A DNA stretch of 64,000 bases from Mariprofundus micogutta (GCF_001895085.1 NZ_BDFD01000005.1:1-64000), one strand, 5' to 3'; positions 24,090-34,707 are shown, counted from the first letter of the stretch. Program-made: numbers and translations. Notes: generated from the letters alone by a model not told the origin.

Positions 24090-25946
24090 TCAAGATGTTT
24101 TCGATGTCTCTTCTTTCTGGGGAGCGCGTAGCCGGGACTGAATCTCTTCCACGCGACCACGGGTGAGCGGGTAAAACCACATCGACAGGATAGCCAGACT
24201 CAAAAACACCATCGGAATAGCCAGATAGGCAATACGCACCTTGAGCAGGGTATCAGCCGGCAGCATGGTTTCCTGTCCGACTACACCGGCCCAGGCCAGC
24301 AGGGCACCACTGCCGAGTGCGACGATGCCGATGGCGGTTTTGTAAACCAGTGCGAACACCGCACTGTAGACACCTTCACGGCGATGACCTGTGTTCAGTT
24401 CATCCTCATCACAGATATCAGCCGCAAATGAGCCGTTGACCGCCCAGCAGGCGCACAGGCCCCATGCCGCTACAACGACAGGGATAATCTGTAGCCACGG
24501 GTTTTCCGGTGTGAACAGCCACCAGCTGGAGGCATAACCGGTAATAGAAATGCTGAGGCCGGTGAACAGGATGGTCTTTTTGTCGACGCGTTGGCTGGCC
24601 CACGAAATCAGCGGCATGGCGAGAAACTGGCCGGTGACCTGAATGACTGTCATCACACCGCCAATTTCAGCCGCCAGCATTTTATCTCCTTCGCAGACAT
24701 AATAGATGCCGATATAGGTCATGAAGGGGAGCGCGAAGAACAGCCCCATGAACACTGAGAAGACTGAGCCCATCAGCATGCGGAAACTTCTGTTCACTGC
24801 GGTGAGTTTGATGGCTTTGAACAGGGAGAGATGATTTTTCTTTTTCTCGCTTTCGGCAAATCGTTCACGGCACAACAGGGCTGGAAGTATCGTTGATATC
24901 AAAACCAGCAGGCCGATACAGATGCCGACCAGCCGTACGCCCAGCACTTCATCGCCGCCCAGCCATGCACCGGCTATTTGTGACCAGAGATAGAGATAAC
25001 CCACAAGCAGGCTGGCACAGAACGAGGCGACCAGACGGTAGATCTGCAGATTGGTGCGCTCGGCATAATCATCTGTCAGCTCGATACCGAGGCCGGAGTA
25101 GGGAATAACGAAAACCGAGAAGCTGAAATAGAACATCAGGCAAACCAGTGCAAAAGCCACGAACATCTGCAGCGATGACCAGGAAGTAATACCGAACTGG
25201 TGCAGCGCTGATATGTCCAGCAGATCGGCTGTTGGCAGAATACGCAGTGATGTGGTGATTTCAGCATTATTGCTATCAATGGTCTCTGCTGTGGTAACCA
25301 TGACTGATTGCGCTGTCTGCCAGTTTTCAGGCGTGAAGATCAGTTGCCGGGGTTCTATCGCCAGGTGCATAGCTACGGCTCCGTTGTTCACTTGTTCAAT
25401 GCTGAAACTGGTGGCTGATTCGGGTGCCTTGCGCAGCATTACATCGAAAACGGCGGAAGTTGTATCGGGTGCAAGCCGGATATCCTTAGTGCTGACCACG
25501 TACCATGACAGCGTGTCTGTTAGCACCTTGCTGGATGCCGCCGGGCTCTGAGTTACGGATTCCGATTGCAGGTGGACCGTAACCAGTCTGGGCAGTTGCG
25601 GCGTAAGCGTTGGCAGGAACCAGACTGCAGAAAAAAACAGTGTCATCAGAATAGAGCCGACAAACATCCAGGGTCTGCGTCGTCCCCAGCGTGAACGGGT
25701 ATTGTCCGTCAGGTTACCTATGATCGGATCAACAATGGCATCAATAATACGCGACAGGGCCATAGCCAGGCCGATGGCCAGCGTGCTGAAGCCCAGAGCT
25801 ACATTAAAGATCGGAAACACCAGCGACAGAATGGCGGAGTTGGCGATATTTTCACCGAAGCCGCCAACGCCCCAGGAGAGCTTGGTTTTTACCGGTAGCT
25901 TGCCGGCTACAACTGCTGCGTCAGCCTTTTTATCTTCTTCGGCCAA
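24090..25946 (-). CDS. GPH-family sugar:cation symporter with extracytoplasmic beta-domain insert
   Basis: A 618-residue MelB-like (glycoside-pentoside-hexuronide) transporter; family members usually have about 450-480 residues. The cytoplasmic loop 2-3 signature DNTRSRWGRRRPWMF is intact. Between TM3 (about 95-112) and TM4 (about 258-282) lies an insert of about 140 residues that is not membrane-like and includes IEPRQLIFTPENWQTAQSVM, the edge-strand signature of Calx-beta/Ig-like adhesion domains. Topology places it in the periplasm. It starts three bases after a GH130 phosphorylase, so it probably imports the oligosaccharide that enzyme uses. Confidence 0.85.
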   Translation of the reverse strand: MAEEDKKADAAVVAGKLPVKTKLSWGVGGFGENIANSAILSLVFPIFNVALGFSTLAIGLAMALSRIIDAIVDPIIGNLTDNTRSRWGRRRPWMFVGSILMTLFFSAVWFLPTLTPQLPRLVTVHLQSESVTQSPAASSKVLTDTLSWYVVSTKDIRLAPDTTSAVFDVMLRKAPESATSFSIEQVNNGAVAMHLAIEPRQLIFTPENWQTAQSVMVTTAETIDSNNAEITTSLRILPTADLLDISALHQFGITSWSSLQMFVAFALVCLMFYFSFSVFVIPYSGLGIELTDDYAERTNLQIYRLVASFCASLLVGYLYLWSQIAGAWLGGDEVLGVRLVGICIGLLVLISTILPALLCRERFAESEKKKNHLSLFKAIKLTAVNRSFRMLMGSVFSVFMGLFFALPFMTYIGIYYVCEGDKMLAAEIGGVMTVIQVTGQFLAMPLISWASQRVDKKTILFTGLSISITGYASSWWLFTPENPWLQIIPVVVAAWGLCACWAVNGSFAADICDEDELNTGHRREGVYSAVFALVYKTAIGIVALGSGALLAWAGVVGQETMLPADTLLKVRIAYLAIPMVFLSLAILSMWFYPLTRGRVEEIQSRLRAPQKEETSKTS

Positions 25947-25949
25947 GGT

Positions 25950-26930
25950 TTAGTTGCCGGCCTTGAGATGATCGATCAGCGCCTGAGCCGTAGTAAAACA
26001 GAGGCCTGTCACTGTATCGGCACAACCATAATAGATGGCGATTCGGCCACTGGCAGCATCCGTGAGCGCCGCGCAGGGGAAGGTTACATTGGGAACATCA
26101 CCCACACACTCATATTGCTCCCACGGCGCAATCAGGAAATTTTTGGAACGGTGGATCACTTTCCATGGCTCATCCAGATCAAGCAGAGCAGCACCAAAGC
26201 TATACACAAAACCGTTACAGGAGGTGAGAACACCGTGGTAAATCATTAACCAGCCTTCGCTGGTTTCAATCGGGATGGGGCCTGCACCGATCTTGGTGGA
26301 CTGCCAGCCATCGCTAGTAGCCATGACATGGCGATGGCAGCCCCAGTGCTGCATGTCCGGGCTTTGACTGAGAAAAATGTCTCCGAATGGCGTATGCCCG
26401 TTATCACTAGGGCGGGAGAGCATCATATACTTGCCGCCAACCTTGCGCGGAAACAGAACTCCGTTGCGATTGAAAATCAGAAATGCATTTTCGAGCTGAT
26501 GGAAGGTTTTAAAATCTTTCGTCCATGCCACACCGATGGTCGGGCCGTGATAACCATTACACCAGGTGACGTAATAGCGATCTTCAATCCATACCACGCG
26601 CGGGTCATAACCATATTCCCAACCACTCACTTCAGGATCTTCATGGATAAACTGAATGCGCTCGGGGTTAATCTTCCAGTTGATGCCATCATCACTGAAA
26701 CCGGCATGGATCTGCATCTCACGCGCCGTGGAGTCACAGCGAAAGACGCCGGCAAATTTGCCGTTAAATGCTACTGCAGCACTGTTGAACGTACTGTTGG
26801 CACCGACAAACGGATTTCTCGGTATAATCGGGTTATTGCTGTAACGCCAGACCACATCAGGGCATCCCAGTGGTTTGTCCTGCCAGGGTATATTGGCTAA
26901 AGCGTCTCCGATGATCTTCACTTCGCTCAT
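25950..26930 (-). CDS. GH130-family beta-mannoside/oligosaccharide phosphorylase
   Basis: A 326-residue five-bladed beta-propeller glycosidase of family GH130, whose members phosphorolyse beta-mannosides such as mannosyl-glucose or beta-1,4-mannobiose. Motifs: [19 protein letters not shown], and the catalytic aspartate region [23 protein letters not shown]. The start ATG at 26930 (MSEVKIIGD) is preceded by a run of ten Gs that forms the ribosome binding site; an earlier in-frame start (26996) looks artificial. It is co-transcribed with the transporter, forming a small glycan-use operon. The exact substrate is unknown. Confidence 0.88.
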   Translation of the reverse strand: MSEVKIIGDALANIPWQDKPLGCPDVVWRYSNNPIIPRNPFVGANSTFNSAAVAFNGKFAGVFRCDSTAREMQIHAGFSDDGINWKINPERIQFIHEDPEVSGWEYGYDPRVVWIEDRYYVTWCNGYHGPTIGVAWTKDFKTFHQLENAFLIFNRNGVLFPRKVGGKYMMLSRPSDNGHTPFGDIFLSQSPDMQHWGCHRHVMATSDGWQSTKIGAGPIPIETSEGWLMIYHGVLTSCNGFVYSFGAALLDLDEPWKVIHRSKNFLIAPWEQYECVGDVPNVTFPCAALTDAASGRIAIYYGCADTVTGLCFTTAQALIDHLKAGN

Positions 26931-26936
26931 CTGTAT

Positions 26937-26946
26937 CCCCCCCCCC
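26937..26946 (-). repeat. Homopolymeric G10 tract at a ribosome binding site
   Basis: Ten consecutive Gs (read on the minus strand) end six bases before the GH130 ATG. The tract serves as the ribosome binding site and lies in the promoter region shared with the divergent ATP-grasp gene. Runs of this length are prone to slipped-strand change. Confidence 0.7.
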
Positions 26947-27024
26947 TTAAAGCCTGAGATTGTATGCGAATCAAGACTAGCCCGAGTCGAAGCCAAATGA
27001 AATGAAGTCGGTTATGCTTCGCCC

Positions 27025-28089
27025 ATGACAACAGCATTAGCCAGTGAAACTCCGGTTTCCATTTCACATTATGAATTCGATACCATGCTCACGTTTGCCC
27101 GGAACGTGTTTCAGTTGAAAGATAATTCCGCCTACTTGCAGGCTTTGTCAGCGGCACTACCTGAAACAGCCCTGATTAAAACGGCATGGCCCAGTGTTTT
27201 GATGGGTTATGATTTTCATCTTACCCCTGATGGCCCGAAACTCATTGAAATCAACAATAATGCCGGTGGTCTGTATATCGGGCAGGGGCGCTGGATACCG
27301 CAACCCGAGATTGCCGAACTGGATGGGACGCTGGAACAGCGATTGATTGAAATGTTTCATAGTGATTGGACGACTATTGCCATTATGGATGAAGATGTGA
27401 CCGGTCAATTCATGTATCCGGAGATGCAGGCTTATGCCGAACTGTTCGAAAAAGATGGTCGTCATGTGGTGCTTGTCAGCCCTGAAGATTTAACGCTCAG
27501 CGATGATGGATTGTTTTTTAACGGCAAAAGAATTGACGCGATCTATAACAGACATACAGATTTTTATCTCGATACCGGTGTTATCTCCGATATTCGGATG
27601 GCCTATGAAAGAGGGCAGGTGGCGATCAATCCGCATCCGCGTTCCTATGCTCTGATTGGCGATAAATCGCGTATGGTGGACTGGTGGCGGGAAGGTTTGC
27701 TTGAAGCATGCATCGATAGTGATGCTGTTGAGAGTATCCGGGCAGTTACACCGCAAACACGTCAATTCTCTGAAATGGATGTTGAGCAGGCTTGGGAGGA
27801 GCGCAAACAGTGGGTATTTAAGCCGGCTGCCCGCCATGGTGGCAAGGGTGTTGTGCTGGGCAAAGCCATGAGTCGCAAGCGGTTTGAATCACTGGATAGG
27901 GAAGACACGATCGTACAGCAACTGGTTCCTGCATCGAAGGTGGAAGTTGAAGGATCGAGTATGAAATTCGATATTCGGTTTTACATGCACGGTGAAAAAC
28001 TGATTGCCCTGGCCGGTCGCGTGTGGCGTGGTCAGGTGACCAATTTTCGCGAACCGGGCAGCGGCTGGGTTTCAATAAACATTGAATAA
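27025..28089 (+). CDS. ATP-grasp family protein
   Basis: A 354-residue protein resembling glutathione synthase-like ATP-grasp ligases. Visible elements: GPKLIEINNNAGG near residue 75, INPHPRSYALIGDKSRM, the ATP-binding lysine strand WVFKPAARHGGKGVVLGKAM (about 269-288) and a C-terminal FDIRFYMHGEK. The order of elements suggests a rearranged or atypical ATP-grasp, so the ligated substrates cannot be named. It overlaps the next gene by eight bases and is divergent from the GH130 operon. Confidence 0.75.
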   Translation: MTTALASETPVSISHYEFDTMLTFARNVFQLKDNSAYLQALSAALPETALIKTAWPSVLMGYDFHLTPDGPKLIEINNNAGGLYIGQGRWIPQPEIAELDGTLEQRLIEMFHSDWTTIAIMDEDVTGQFMYPEMQAYAELFEKDGRHVVLVSPEDLTLSDDGLFFNGKRIDAIYNRHTDFYLDTGVISDIRMAYERGQVAINPHPRSYALIGDKSRMVDWWREGLLEACIDSDAVESIRAVTPQTRQFSEMDVEQAWEERKQWVFKPAARHGGKGVVLGKAMSRKRFESLDREDTIVQQLVPASKVEVEGSSMKFDIRFYMHGEKLIALAGRVWRGQVTNFREPGSGWVSINIE

Positions 28090-28771
28090 TGAGCTGAGCA
28101 TTGCATTGGTCGTACCCGTTCTGAATGAACGACGGGCTATCTCCGGCATGATCAAACATTTGTCGGCGCTTGATGCAGATGAGTTGATTATTGTCGATGG
28201 TGGTTCAAGCGATGGTACATGTGACATACTGGCTGCATCAGATGTTCGCTGGATAACGACAGGACCCGGAAGGGCCCGCCAGATGAATGCCGGGGCGTCC
28301 ATATGCAAGAGTGATATTCTTCTTTTTATTCATGTGGATACACTTATATCTTCGAGTAATTTGATGGCTGTTGAAAAGGTGATGTGTGATGCAGCTTTTG
28401 TTGGTGGCCACTTTGACGTTACGCTTTCAGGCAGGAATGTCGCCTTTCGTATGATCGAGTGGATGATGAATCAGCGCTCTCGCCTGACCCGTATCAGTAC
28501 GGGTGACCAGTGCCAGTTTGTTCGCCGTTCTCTGTTTGAAAGTATGGGTGGGTTTCCTGAGCTGGCTTTGATGGAAGACATCGCTTTTTCAACGCTGCTC
28601 AAGAGGCAGGGGAGAATCGCTTGCCTGAAAGAAAAGGTTATCACCAGTTCACGTCGTTGGGAGCAGCATGGTATTGCAAGGACTGTGTTACTGATGTGGA
28701 AATTACGCTTTTTATACTGGCTGAAGCGGCCGGCATCCGAGCTTGCGCTTGTTTACAGGAATGCCCGCTGA
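28082..28771 (+). CDS. GT2 glycosyltransferase, TIGR04283-type
   Basis: A 229-residue family 2 glycosyltransferase with the nucleotide-sugar motifs ALVVPVLNE, ELIIVDGGSSDGT and the DxD-like HVDT, plus GPGRARQMNAGA, a mark of the TIGR04283 family. That family is named after arsenosugar synthesis, but the assignment is by genome correlation and need not apply. It starts at a TTG inside the end of the ATP-grasp gene. Its stop overlaps the next gene by one base. Confidence 0.85.
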   Translation: MNNELSIALVVPVLNERRAISGMIKHLSALDADELIIVDGGSSDGTCDILAASDVRWITTGPGRARQMNAGASICKSDILLFIHVDTLISSSNLMAVEKVMCDAAFVGGHFDVTLSGRNVAFRMIEWMMNQRSRLTRISTGDQCQFVRRSLFESMGGFPELALMEDIAFSTLLKRQGRIACLKEKVITSSRRWEQHGIARTVLLMWKLRFLYWLKRPASELALVYRNAR

Positions 28772-29382
28772 TGAAGCTTGCTGGCATCAGGGTTGTGATT
28801 ATGTGCAAGGCGCCGGTGAAAGGCCGGGTGAAAACCAGATTGATGACAGCTCTGTCTGCTGAGCATGCAACTGCAGTGCACGCAGCAATGGCTACAACCG
28901 TGATCGAGCGGACCAAACGCCTGTTTGATGATGTGGTGCTGGCTGCTGATGATATTAAACATCCGTTTTTTACATCTTTTGGATTGCCTGTGCTGTCACA
29001 GCATGAAGGCAATCTCGGTGATCGTATGCACAGGCAGGTGAGTCAGGCCTTTGAACAGGACACTCAGGCAGTATTGTTGCTGGGTACAGATTCTCCGCAT
29101 ATGCCTGATGCACGTTTACTGGATGCTGCCGCAGGCTTGCAAAGCCATGATGTTGTGCTCGGGTCGGTCGAAGACGGAGGTTATGATCTTATAGCGATGA
29201 ATGCTGCGCATCCGGTCTTTGATGCTGTAGACTGGTCAACGCCGCAGGTGCTGCCACAGACGCTGAATCATATCCGTAGATTACAACTCACTTCAAAGTT
29301 GCTGGATGTCAGTTTTGATGTGGACCTGCCATCCGATATTGAACGGGCCAGAACAGCCGGCTGGCAGTATGCAGGTTTATAG
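28771..29382 (+). CDS. TIGR04282-type nucleotidyl/glycosyltransferase (CofC-like fold)
   Basis: A 203-residue GT-A-fold protein: VVIMCKAPVKGRVKTRL at the N-terminus, then LLLGTDSPHMP and VLGSVEDGGYDLIAM, all diagnostic of the TIGR04282 family. Such genes nearly always sit next to a TIGR04283 glycosyltransferase, as here (TGATG overlap). The ATG at 28771 is chosen; the frame is open earlier, but that part overlaps the upstream gene out of frame. The product of the pair is unknown. Confidence 0.85.
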   Translation: MKLAGIRVVIMCKAPVKGRVKTRLMTALSAEHATAVHAAMATTVIERTKRLFDDVVLAADDIKHPFFTSFGLPVLSQHEGNLGDRMHRQVSQAFEQDTQAVLLLGTDSPHMPDARLLDAAAGLQSHDVVLGSVEDGGYDLIAMNAAHPVFDAVDWSTPQVLPQTLNHIRRLQLTSKLLDVSFDVDLPSDIERARTAGWQYAGL

Positions 29383-29416
29383 CTGATTCGGCCGCTTTCT
29401 TGCTTCTAATTATTTT

Positions 29417-30727
29417 ATGATTGCAGGCAATACCAATCCACTCCTTTATGACGCTTTGACCGGTTTGCCGAATCGCATGCTGCTAGAGGAGCGTATATCG
29501 TATGAAATTGAGGTGGCACAGCGCAATACCACCTCATTAGCATTGATCCACATTGATCCGTTTCCGTTCTCTGATATCAATAGTACGCTCGGTTTCGAGG
29601 TCGGTGATCAACTGCTGATCCAGTGTGCCGAGCGCCTCTCATCGGTGGTTCGTAAAGTTGATACTGCAGCTCACCTGACCGGTGATGAATTTGCCCTGTT
29701 GCTCCCAGATGCAGAACAGGAGGGGGTGCTCAATGTCTGTGATAAAATCATAAAAGGCTTTGAGGAGCCGTTTGAGGTGGAGGCTGAATCACTTTTTCTG
29801 GGACTGAATATGGGTATATCGATTTATCCCATTCACTGCTCATCAGCCTCAGAGATGATCAGAGGTGCCATGGTTGCTGCCAATGCGGCGAAAAAGAATA
29901 AGGAAACCACTTTTATCTATCACGGTAGCATGGCCAAACGCGCCAGTGATAATCTGAGAATATTCGGTGCACTGCGTAAAGCGATTCATGAGGGAGGGCT
30001 GGATCTGGTATATCAGCCGCAGGTGGATGTACAAAGCGGTGAATTAACCGGTGTGGAGGCCCTCTCACGCTGGAACGACCTGCATATATCTCCAGGCAGG
30101 TTCATTCCGGTTGCCGAAGCCACCGGTTTAATCCGTGATCTGACCCGTTGGATGATAAAGGAGTGCCTGTTTCAGGCAGCAGTATGGAAAAAAGCGGGAT
30201 ATCAGTTCCCATTGTCGATGAATGTGTCGGTCAGGGATCTTCTCAGTCCAAACCTGACCGATGATATCTGCCAGTGGCTTGAGGAATACAATCTGGCAGA
30301 TTATCCATTAACCATTGAGGTGACGGAAAGCTCGGTGATGGAACACAGCCATCAGGCCATAGGTGCACTAAACAGATTGCGCCAGAAAGGCATGCAGGTT
30401 TCCATTGATGATTTCGGTACAGGTTACTCTTCGCTTGCCTATCTGAAGGATCTTCCCGCTAATGAGCTGAAAATAGATCAAAGCTTTATTGGCGGACTGG
30501 CTGGGCAGCCGGGAAACCAAAGGCTGGTTAAGGCCGTGATTGCACTTGCTCATGAATTCGGATTGAAGGTTGTGGCTGAAGGCGTGGAGCGTTCTGAAGA
30601 GCTCGATCTGTTGAGCCGGTACGGCTGTGATATCGCTCAGGGCTATTATCTGAGTGAGCCACTAGCCGGTGAGGAGCTTGTCAAATGGTACAAACTAAGG
30701 GACGGCAAAACTAAAAATATCCAATAA
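29417..30727 (+). CDS. c-di-GMP phosphodiesterase with degenerate GGDEF and intact EAL domain
   Basis: A 436-residue cytoplasmic protein. The GGDEF domain (about 1-170) keeps the fold, but the active-site motif reads TGDEF (88-92) and HIDPFPFSDIN replaces the usual DLDxFKxxN. It may thus bind GTP or be inactive as a cyclase. The EAL domain has VEALSRW (EAL 214-216), QPQVDV and SIDDFGTGYSSL with Mg-binding residues in place, so it should hydrolyse c-di-GMP. No sensory or membrane domain is present. It stands between the glycosyltransferases and carB. Confidence 0.9.
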   Translation: MIAGNTNPLLYDALTGLPNRMLLEERISYEIEVAQRNTTSLALIHIDPFPFSDINSTLGFEVGDQLLIQCAERLSSVVRKVDTAAHLTGDEFALLLPDAEQEGVLNVCDKIIKGFEEPFEVEAESLFLGLNMGISIYPIHCSSASEMIRGAMVAANAAKKNKETTFIYHGSMAKRASDNLRIFGALRKAIHEGGLDLVYQPQVDVQSGELTGVEALSRWNDLHISPGRFIPVAEATGLIRDLTRWMIKECLFQAAVWKKAGYQFPLSMNVSVRDLLSPNLTDDICQWLEEYNLADYPLTIEVTESSVMEHSHQAIGALNRLRQKGMQVSIDDFGTGYSSLAYLKDLPANELKIDQSFIGGLAGQPGNQRLVKAVIALAHEFGLKVVAEGVERSEELDLLSRYGCDIAQGYYLSEPLAGEELVKWYKLRDGKTKNIQ

Positions 30728-30895
30728 AAGTCTGAGTTTCCGAATGACTATTGGCTGTTTGATAAGATGATTCACCTTGCACCTTTTCCAGATAGCTTCC
30801 TCACGCTAGGGTTGGCGAACTGACGGGTGAGTCATCAACTTGCCCGTTTTCTGTGTCTGGAACCGGATCATCCGTTCAAGGAGTGAGAGAAGCGC

Positions 30896-33800
30896 ATGCC
30901 ACGTCGTAGTGATATTCAATCCATCATGATTTTAGGAGCAGGCCCCATTGTTATTGGTCAGGCCTGCGAGTTCGATTACTCAGGTGTTCAAGCCTGTAAA
31001 GCGCTCAAGGAGGAGGGCTTCCGGGTTATTCTGGTCAACTCCAATCCGGCAACGATTATGACTGACCCCGAATTTGCCGATGCAACATACATCGAGCCGG
31101 TTACCTGGGAAGTTGTAGCCAAGATTATCGAGAAAGAACGCCCTGATGCGATCCTGCCGACGATGGGCGGGCAGACGGCGCTGAACTGCGCACTGTCGCT
31201 GAACAAGCATGGTGTTCTGGATAAATTCGATGTTACATTGATCGGTGCGCAACCGGATGCGATTGATAAAGCGGAAGATCGTGAACGCTTCAAGCATGCC
31301 ATGGATCATATCGGTCTGGAGATGGCACGCGGCGGTTTTGCTCACTCCATGCAGGAGGCACGTGATCTGGCTGCGGAGATCGGTTACCCGATTATTATCC
31401 GTCCATCTTTCACGCTGGGCGGCTCCGGTGGCGGAATCGCCTACAACCCAGACGAATTTGAACAGATTGCGGCATCCGGTCTTGATGCATCACCAACCGA
31501 TGAGGTTCTGATAGAAGAGTCGATTATCGGCTGGAAAGAGTACGAGATGGAAGTCATGCGCGATCATGCGGACAACTGCGTGATTATCTGCTCGATTGAA
31601 AACCTCGATCCTATGGGCGTGCATACCGGCGACTCGATTACAGTTGCCCCAGCCCAGACCCTGACCGATAAAGAATATCAGCGTATGCGCGATGCCTCGA
31701 TTGATATTCTGCGTGAAATCGGTGTGGAAACTGGCGGCTCCAATGTTCAATTCGCAGTGAATCCTAAAGATGGCCGATTGATTGTGATTGAAATGAATCC
31801 GCGTGTGTCGCGTTCTTCTGCGCTGGCCTCCAAGGCCACTGGTTTCCCGATTGCCAAAATCGCAGCCAAGCTGGCTGTCGGATATACGCTGGATGAAATC
31901 CGCAACGACATTACCGGCGAAACCTGGGCTGCATTTGAACCGACCATTGATTATGTTGTCACCAAATTGCCACGTTTTGCTTTTGAAAAGTTTCCGGGTG
32001 CGGATGCCCGCCTGACCACACAGATGAAATCTGTGGGTGAAGTGATGGCCATAGGCCGCTCATTTACCGAATCACTGGGCAAAGCGATGCGCGGTCTTGA
32101 AACCGGCTCCTGTGGATTCGATAAGTCTGTGCCGGAAGATGTGGACGAAGATCAGTTTCTGCAGGAAAAACTGGGCATTCCGGGAGCTGAGCGTTTGTGG
32201 TGGGTTGGTGAGGCACTGCGTGCCGGCTGGTCTGAAGAGCGCGTATTTGATGTGACAAAAATCGATCCGTGGTTTATCCGTGAAATCACCGTCATGATTC
32301 TGCTGGAAGCAACTCTGTGTGGTCGTGATGCAGCGTCACTTACGGCGGATGAGTGGCGTGAAGCCAAACGCGAAGGTTTGTCCGACATGCGTCTGGCTGA
32401 ACTGCTGGTCACGGATGAATTGACTGTACGCAAAACACGACAGGCTGCAGGTGTGAATCCGGTTTTCAAGCGTGTGGATACCTGTGCCGCTGAGTTTGAA
32501 GCGCATACGCCTTATCTGTATTCAGCCTATGAAGAAGAGTGTGAAGCGCGTCCTACCGATGCGAAGAAGGTTATGGTGCTTGGTGGTGGTCCGAACCGGA
32601 TTGGTCAGGGTATCGAGTTTGATTACTGCTGTGTGCATGCTGCCTTTGCATTGTCTGATGACGGGTATGAAACCATTATGGTCAACTGCAACCCGGAAAC
32701 TGTATCCACGGATTACGATACATCTGATCGCCTCTATTTCGAGCCACTGACATATGAAGATGTAATGGCCATTGTTGATGTTGAAAAACCCTATGGCGTG
32801 ATTGTGCAGTTCGGTGGTCAGACACCACTGAAACTAGCTGAATCACTGGAAGCTGCCGGTGTACCGATTATCGGTACCAGCCCGGATATGATAGATCTGG
32901 CTGAAGATCGCGAGCGTTTCCAGCAACTGCTGAATGACTTGAAATTGAAACAGCCTGAAAATGGTACTGCCCGATCTACCGAAGAGGCCGTTACCGTCGC
33001 CAGTGAAATCGGTTATCCGGTTGTGGTGCGTCCATCCTACGTGCTCGGTGGCCGTGCGATGCAGATCGTACATAATGAGAAAGGTCTGCTGCGTTATATG
33101 AAAGAGGCTGTTCAGGCATCTCCAGACCATCCTGTTTTGCTGGATCGTTTCCTTAATCAGGCTATTGAACTTGATGTCGATGCTCTGGCCGATGGCACAC
33201 GCGTAGTGATCGGCGGCATTATGGAACATATTGAAGAGGCGGGAGTACATTCCGGTGATTCTGCCTGCTGCCTGCCACCGCACTCGATTTCCGATGATAT
33301 CATCAGCGAGGTGATTCGTCAGACCAAGGCGCTCGGGTTGGCACTGAATGTAAAAGGACTGCTGAATATCCAGTTCGCCATTCAGGGCGAAACAATTTAT
33401 GTGCTGGAAGTGAATCCGCGTGCATCGCGTACGGTTCCATTTGTTTCCAAAGCAACGGGCAAACCTTTGGCCAAAATTGCTGCACGTATCATGGCTGGTC
33501 AGTCACTGGATGAACAAGGCATTGATGAGATTTCTCAGCCGAAAGACTTCCTGGCTGTGAAAGAGGCTGTATTCCCGTTTGTGAAGTTCCGCGGTGTTGA
33601 CCCTCTGCTTAGCCCTGAAATGAAATCCACCGGTGAGGTGATGGGCATTGCAACCAGCTTTACGGCTGCCTTTTCCAAGGCCCAGCTCGGTGGTGGTGTG
33701 AGATTGCCCGAAGATGGCTGTGCCTTTATCTCGGTGCGAGAACCCGATAAGCGTGCTGCAGTTGAAATTGGTCGCCTGCTTGCCGATGCCGGATTCAAAT

Positions 33801-34111
33801 TGCTAGCCACAAGCGGTACGCATAAAGCTATGGTTGATGCAGGTGTGACTGCTGAAAAGGTTGCTAAAGTTACAGATGGTGTGCGTCCGCATATTGTCGA
33901 CCGTCTATTAAACGATGAAGTGAATCTGATTGTAAATACCACAGAGGGTGAGCAGACGATTAAGGATTCCAAATCCATCCGTCAGGCGACTCTGGACCGG
34001 GGCATTGCCTATTACACAACCATGGCCGGTGGCCTGGCTGCTGCACAGGCGATTGCTGGTCATTCAGATGTTACAGCTGTGAAAAGTATTCAGGAATATC
34101 ATAAGGGGTAA
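30896..34111 (+). CDS. carB: Carbamoyl-phosphate synthase large subunit
   Basis: A 1071-residue protein of full length for CarB. The two homologous ATP-grasp halves both begin with the nucleotide-site pattern ([38 protein letters not shown]). An MGS-like allosteric domain (about 935-1071) ends it. It makes carbamoyl phosphate for arginine and pyrimidine synthesis from glutamine-derived ammonia supplied by CarA; carA is not adjacent here. A GGAG site lies upstream of the ATG. greA follows after six bases, a pairing seen in many Proteobacteria. Confidence 0.97.
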   Translation: MPRRSDIQSIMILGAGPIVIGQACEFDYSGVQACKALKEEGFRVILVNSNPATIMTDPEFADATYIEPVTWEVVAKIIEKERPDAILPTMGGQTALNCALSLNKHGVLDKFDVTLIGAQPDAIDKAEDRERFKHAMDHIGLEMARGGFAHSMQEARDLAAEIGYPIIIRPSFTLGGSGGGIAYNPDEFEQIAASGLDASPTDEVLIEESIIGWKEYEMEVMRDHADNCVIICSIENLDPMGVHTGDSITVAPAQTLTDKEYQRMRDASIDILREIGVETGGSNVQFAVNPKDGRLIVIEMNPRVSRSSALASKATGFPIAKIAAKLAVGYTLDEIRNDITGETWAAFEPTIDYVVTKLPRFAFEKFPGADARLTTQMKSVGEVMAIGRSFTESLGKAMRGLETGSCGFDKSVPEDVDEDQFLQEKLGIPGAERLWWVGEALRAGWSEERVFDVTKIDPWFIREITVMILLEATLCGRDAASLTADEWREAKREGLSDMRLAELLVTDELTVRKTRQAAGVNPVFKRVDTCAAEFEAHTPYLYSAYEEECEARPTDAKKVMVLGGGPNRIGQGIEFDYCCVHAAFALSDDGYETIMVNCNPETVSTDYDTSDRLYFEPLTYEDVMAIVDVEKPYGVIVQFGGQTPLKLAESLEAAGVPIIGTSPDMIDLAEDRERFQQLLNDLKLKQPENGTARSTEEAVTVASEIGYPVVVRPSYVLGGRAMQIVHNEKGLLRYMKEAVQASPDHPVLLDRFLNQAIELDVDALADGTRVVIGGIMEHIEEAGVHSGDSACCLPPHSISDDIISEVIRQTKALGLALNVKGLLNIQFAIQGETIYVLEVNPRASRTVPFVSKATGKPLAKIAARIMAGQSLDEQGIDEISQPKDFLAVKEAVFPFVKFRGVDPLLSPEMKSTGEVMGIATSFTAAFSKAQLGGGVRLPEDGCAFISVREPDKRAAVEIGRLLADAGFKLLATSGTHKAMVDAGVTAEKVAKVTDGVRPHIVDRLLNDEVNLIVNTTEGEQTIKDSKSIRQATLDRGIAYYTTMAGGLAAAQAIAGHSDVTAVKSIQEYHKG

Positions 34112-34117
34112 AAAAGC

Positions 34118-34591
34118 ATGGAACGTGTTCCAATGACAAAGCAGGGCGCAGTGAGTCTGCGTGAGCTGCTTGAATATCTGAAAGGGGAAAAACGCCACAA
34201 AATCGTTGCTGCAATTGAAGAAGCGCGCGCGCATGGTGACCTTTCCGAGAATGCCGAATACCATGCTGCCAAGGAAGAGCAGGGTATGAATGAGGCGCGT
34301 GTTTCCGATCTGGAAGACAAGCTGGCGCGTGCGCACATTATTGATCCATCCACGATCACTGCGGAGAAAGTTGTATTTGGTGCGACGATTGAATTGATCG
34401 ACATGAATGAAGGTACGGAAATCACCTATCAGATTGTTGGTGTGGATGAGGCCAATATTGAGGCTGGCAAGGTGTCCATTACCTCTCCTATTGCACGTTC
34501 TCTGATCGGTAAGGAAGAAGGCGATGTTGCTGTAGTGCAGGCACCAGGCGGTGAACGTGAGTATGAGATTCAGTCGATTGAGTATGTCTGA
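34118..34591 (+). CDS. greA: Transcription elongation factor GreA
   Basis: A 157-residue GreA/GreB-type factor that rescues backtracked RNA polymerase by stimulating transcript cleavage. The N-terminal coiled coil (residues 1-77) carries the conserved acidic tip in [17 protein letters not shown]. The C-terminal FKBP-like domain has [20 protein letters not shown] and [10 protein letters not shown]. It starts six bases after carB and is translated from the same message. Two hairpins lie downstream. Confidence 0.95.
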   Translation: MERVPMTKQGAVSLRELLEYLKGEKRHKIVAAIEEARAHGDLSENAEYHAAKEEQGMNEARVSDLEDKLARAHIIDPSTITAEKVVFGATIELIDMNEGTEITYQIVGVDEANIEAGKVSITSPIARSLIGKEEGDVAVVQAPGGEREYEIQSIEYV

Positions 34592-34638
34592 TTTTTGTGG
34601 ATACGGTGTCGGACTTCCTGTCCTCCACCTTGGACGAC

Positions 34639-34692
34639 CTTCAAAAAGTGTGATTTTTGAAGCTCTCACTAAAGCCGCCCATCCATGGGCGG
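34639..34692. repeat. Two adjacent inverted repeats downstream of greA
   Basis: CTTCAAAAA (34639-34647) pairs perfectly with TTTTTGAAG (34654-34662), and CCGCCCAT (34675-34682) pairs with ATGGGCGG (34685-34692). The pair resembles extragenic palindromic repeats more than a terminator, since no T-run follows. The second arm ends just before the ribosome binding site AGGGAG of the DUF4149 gene. A fuller repeat family would need other genomic copies. Confidence 0.5.
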
Positions 34693-34707
34693 TAGGGAGT
34701 TCATTGA

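Noticed and set aside
28621-28770. A 50-codon extension of the TIGR04282-type gene
   Set aside because: It lies over the upstream glycosyltransferase in another frame; the ATG at 28771 gives the normal family start and a TGATG junction.
28082-29382. An arsenosugar biosynthesis operon
   Set aside because: The family names suggest it, but no ArsM- or ArsS-type gene is nearby, so the pathway is not supported here.
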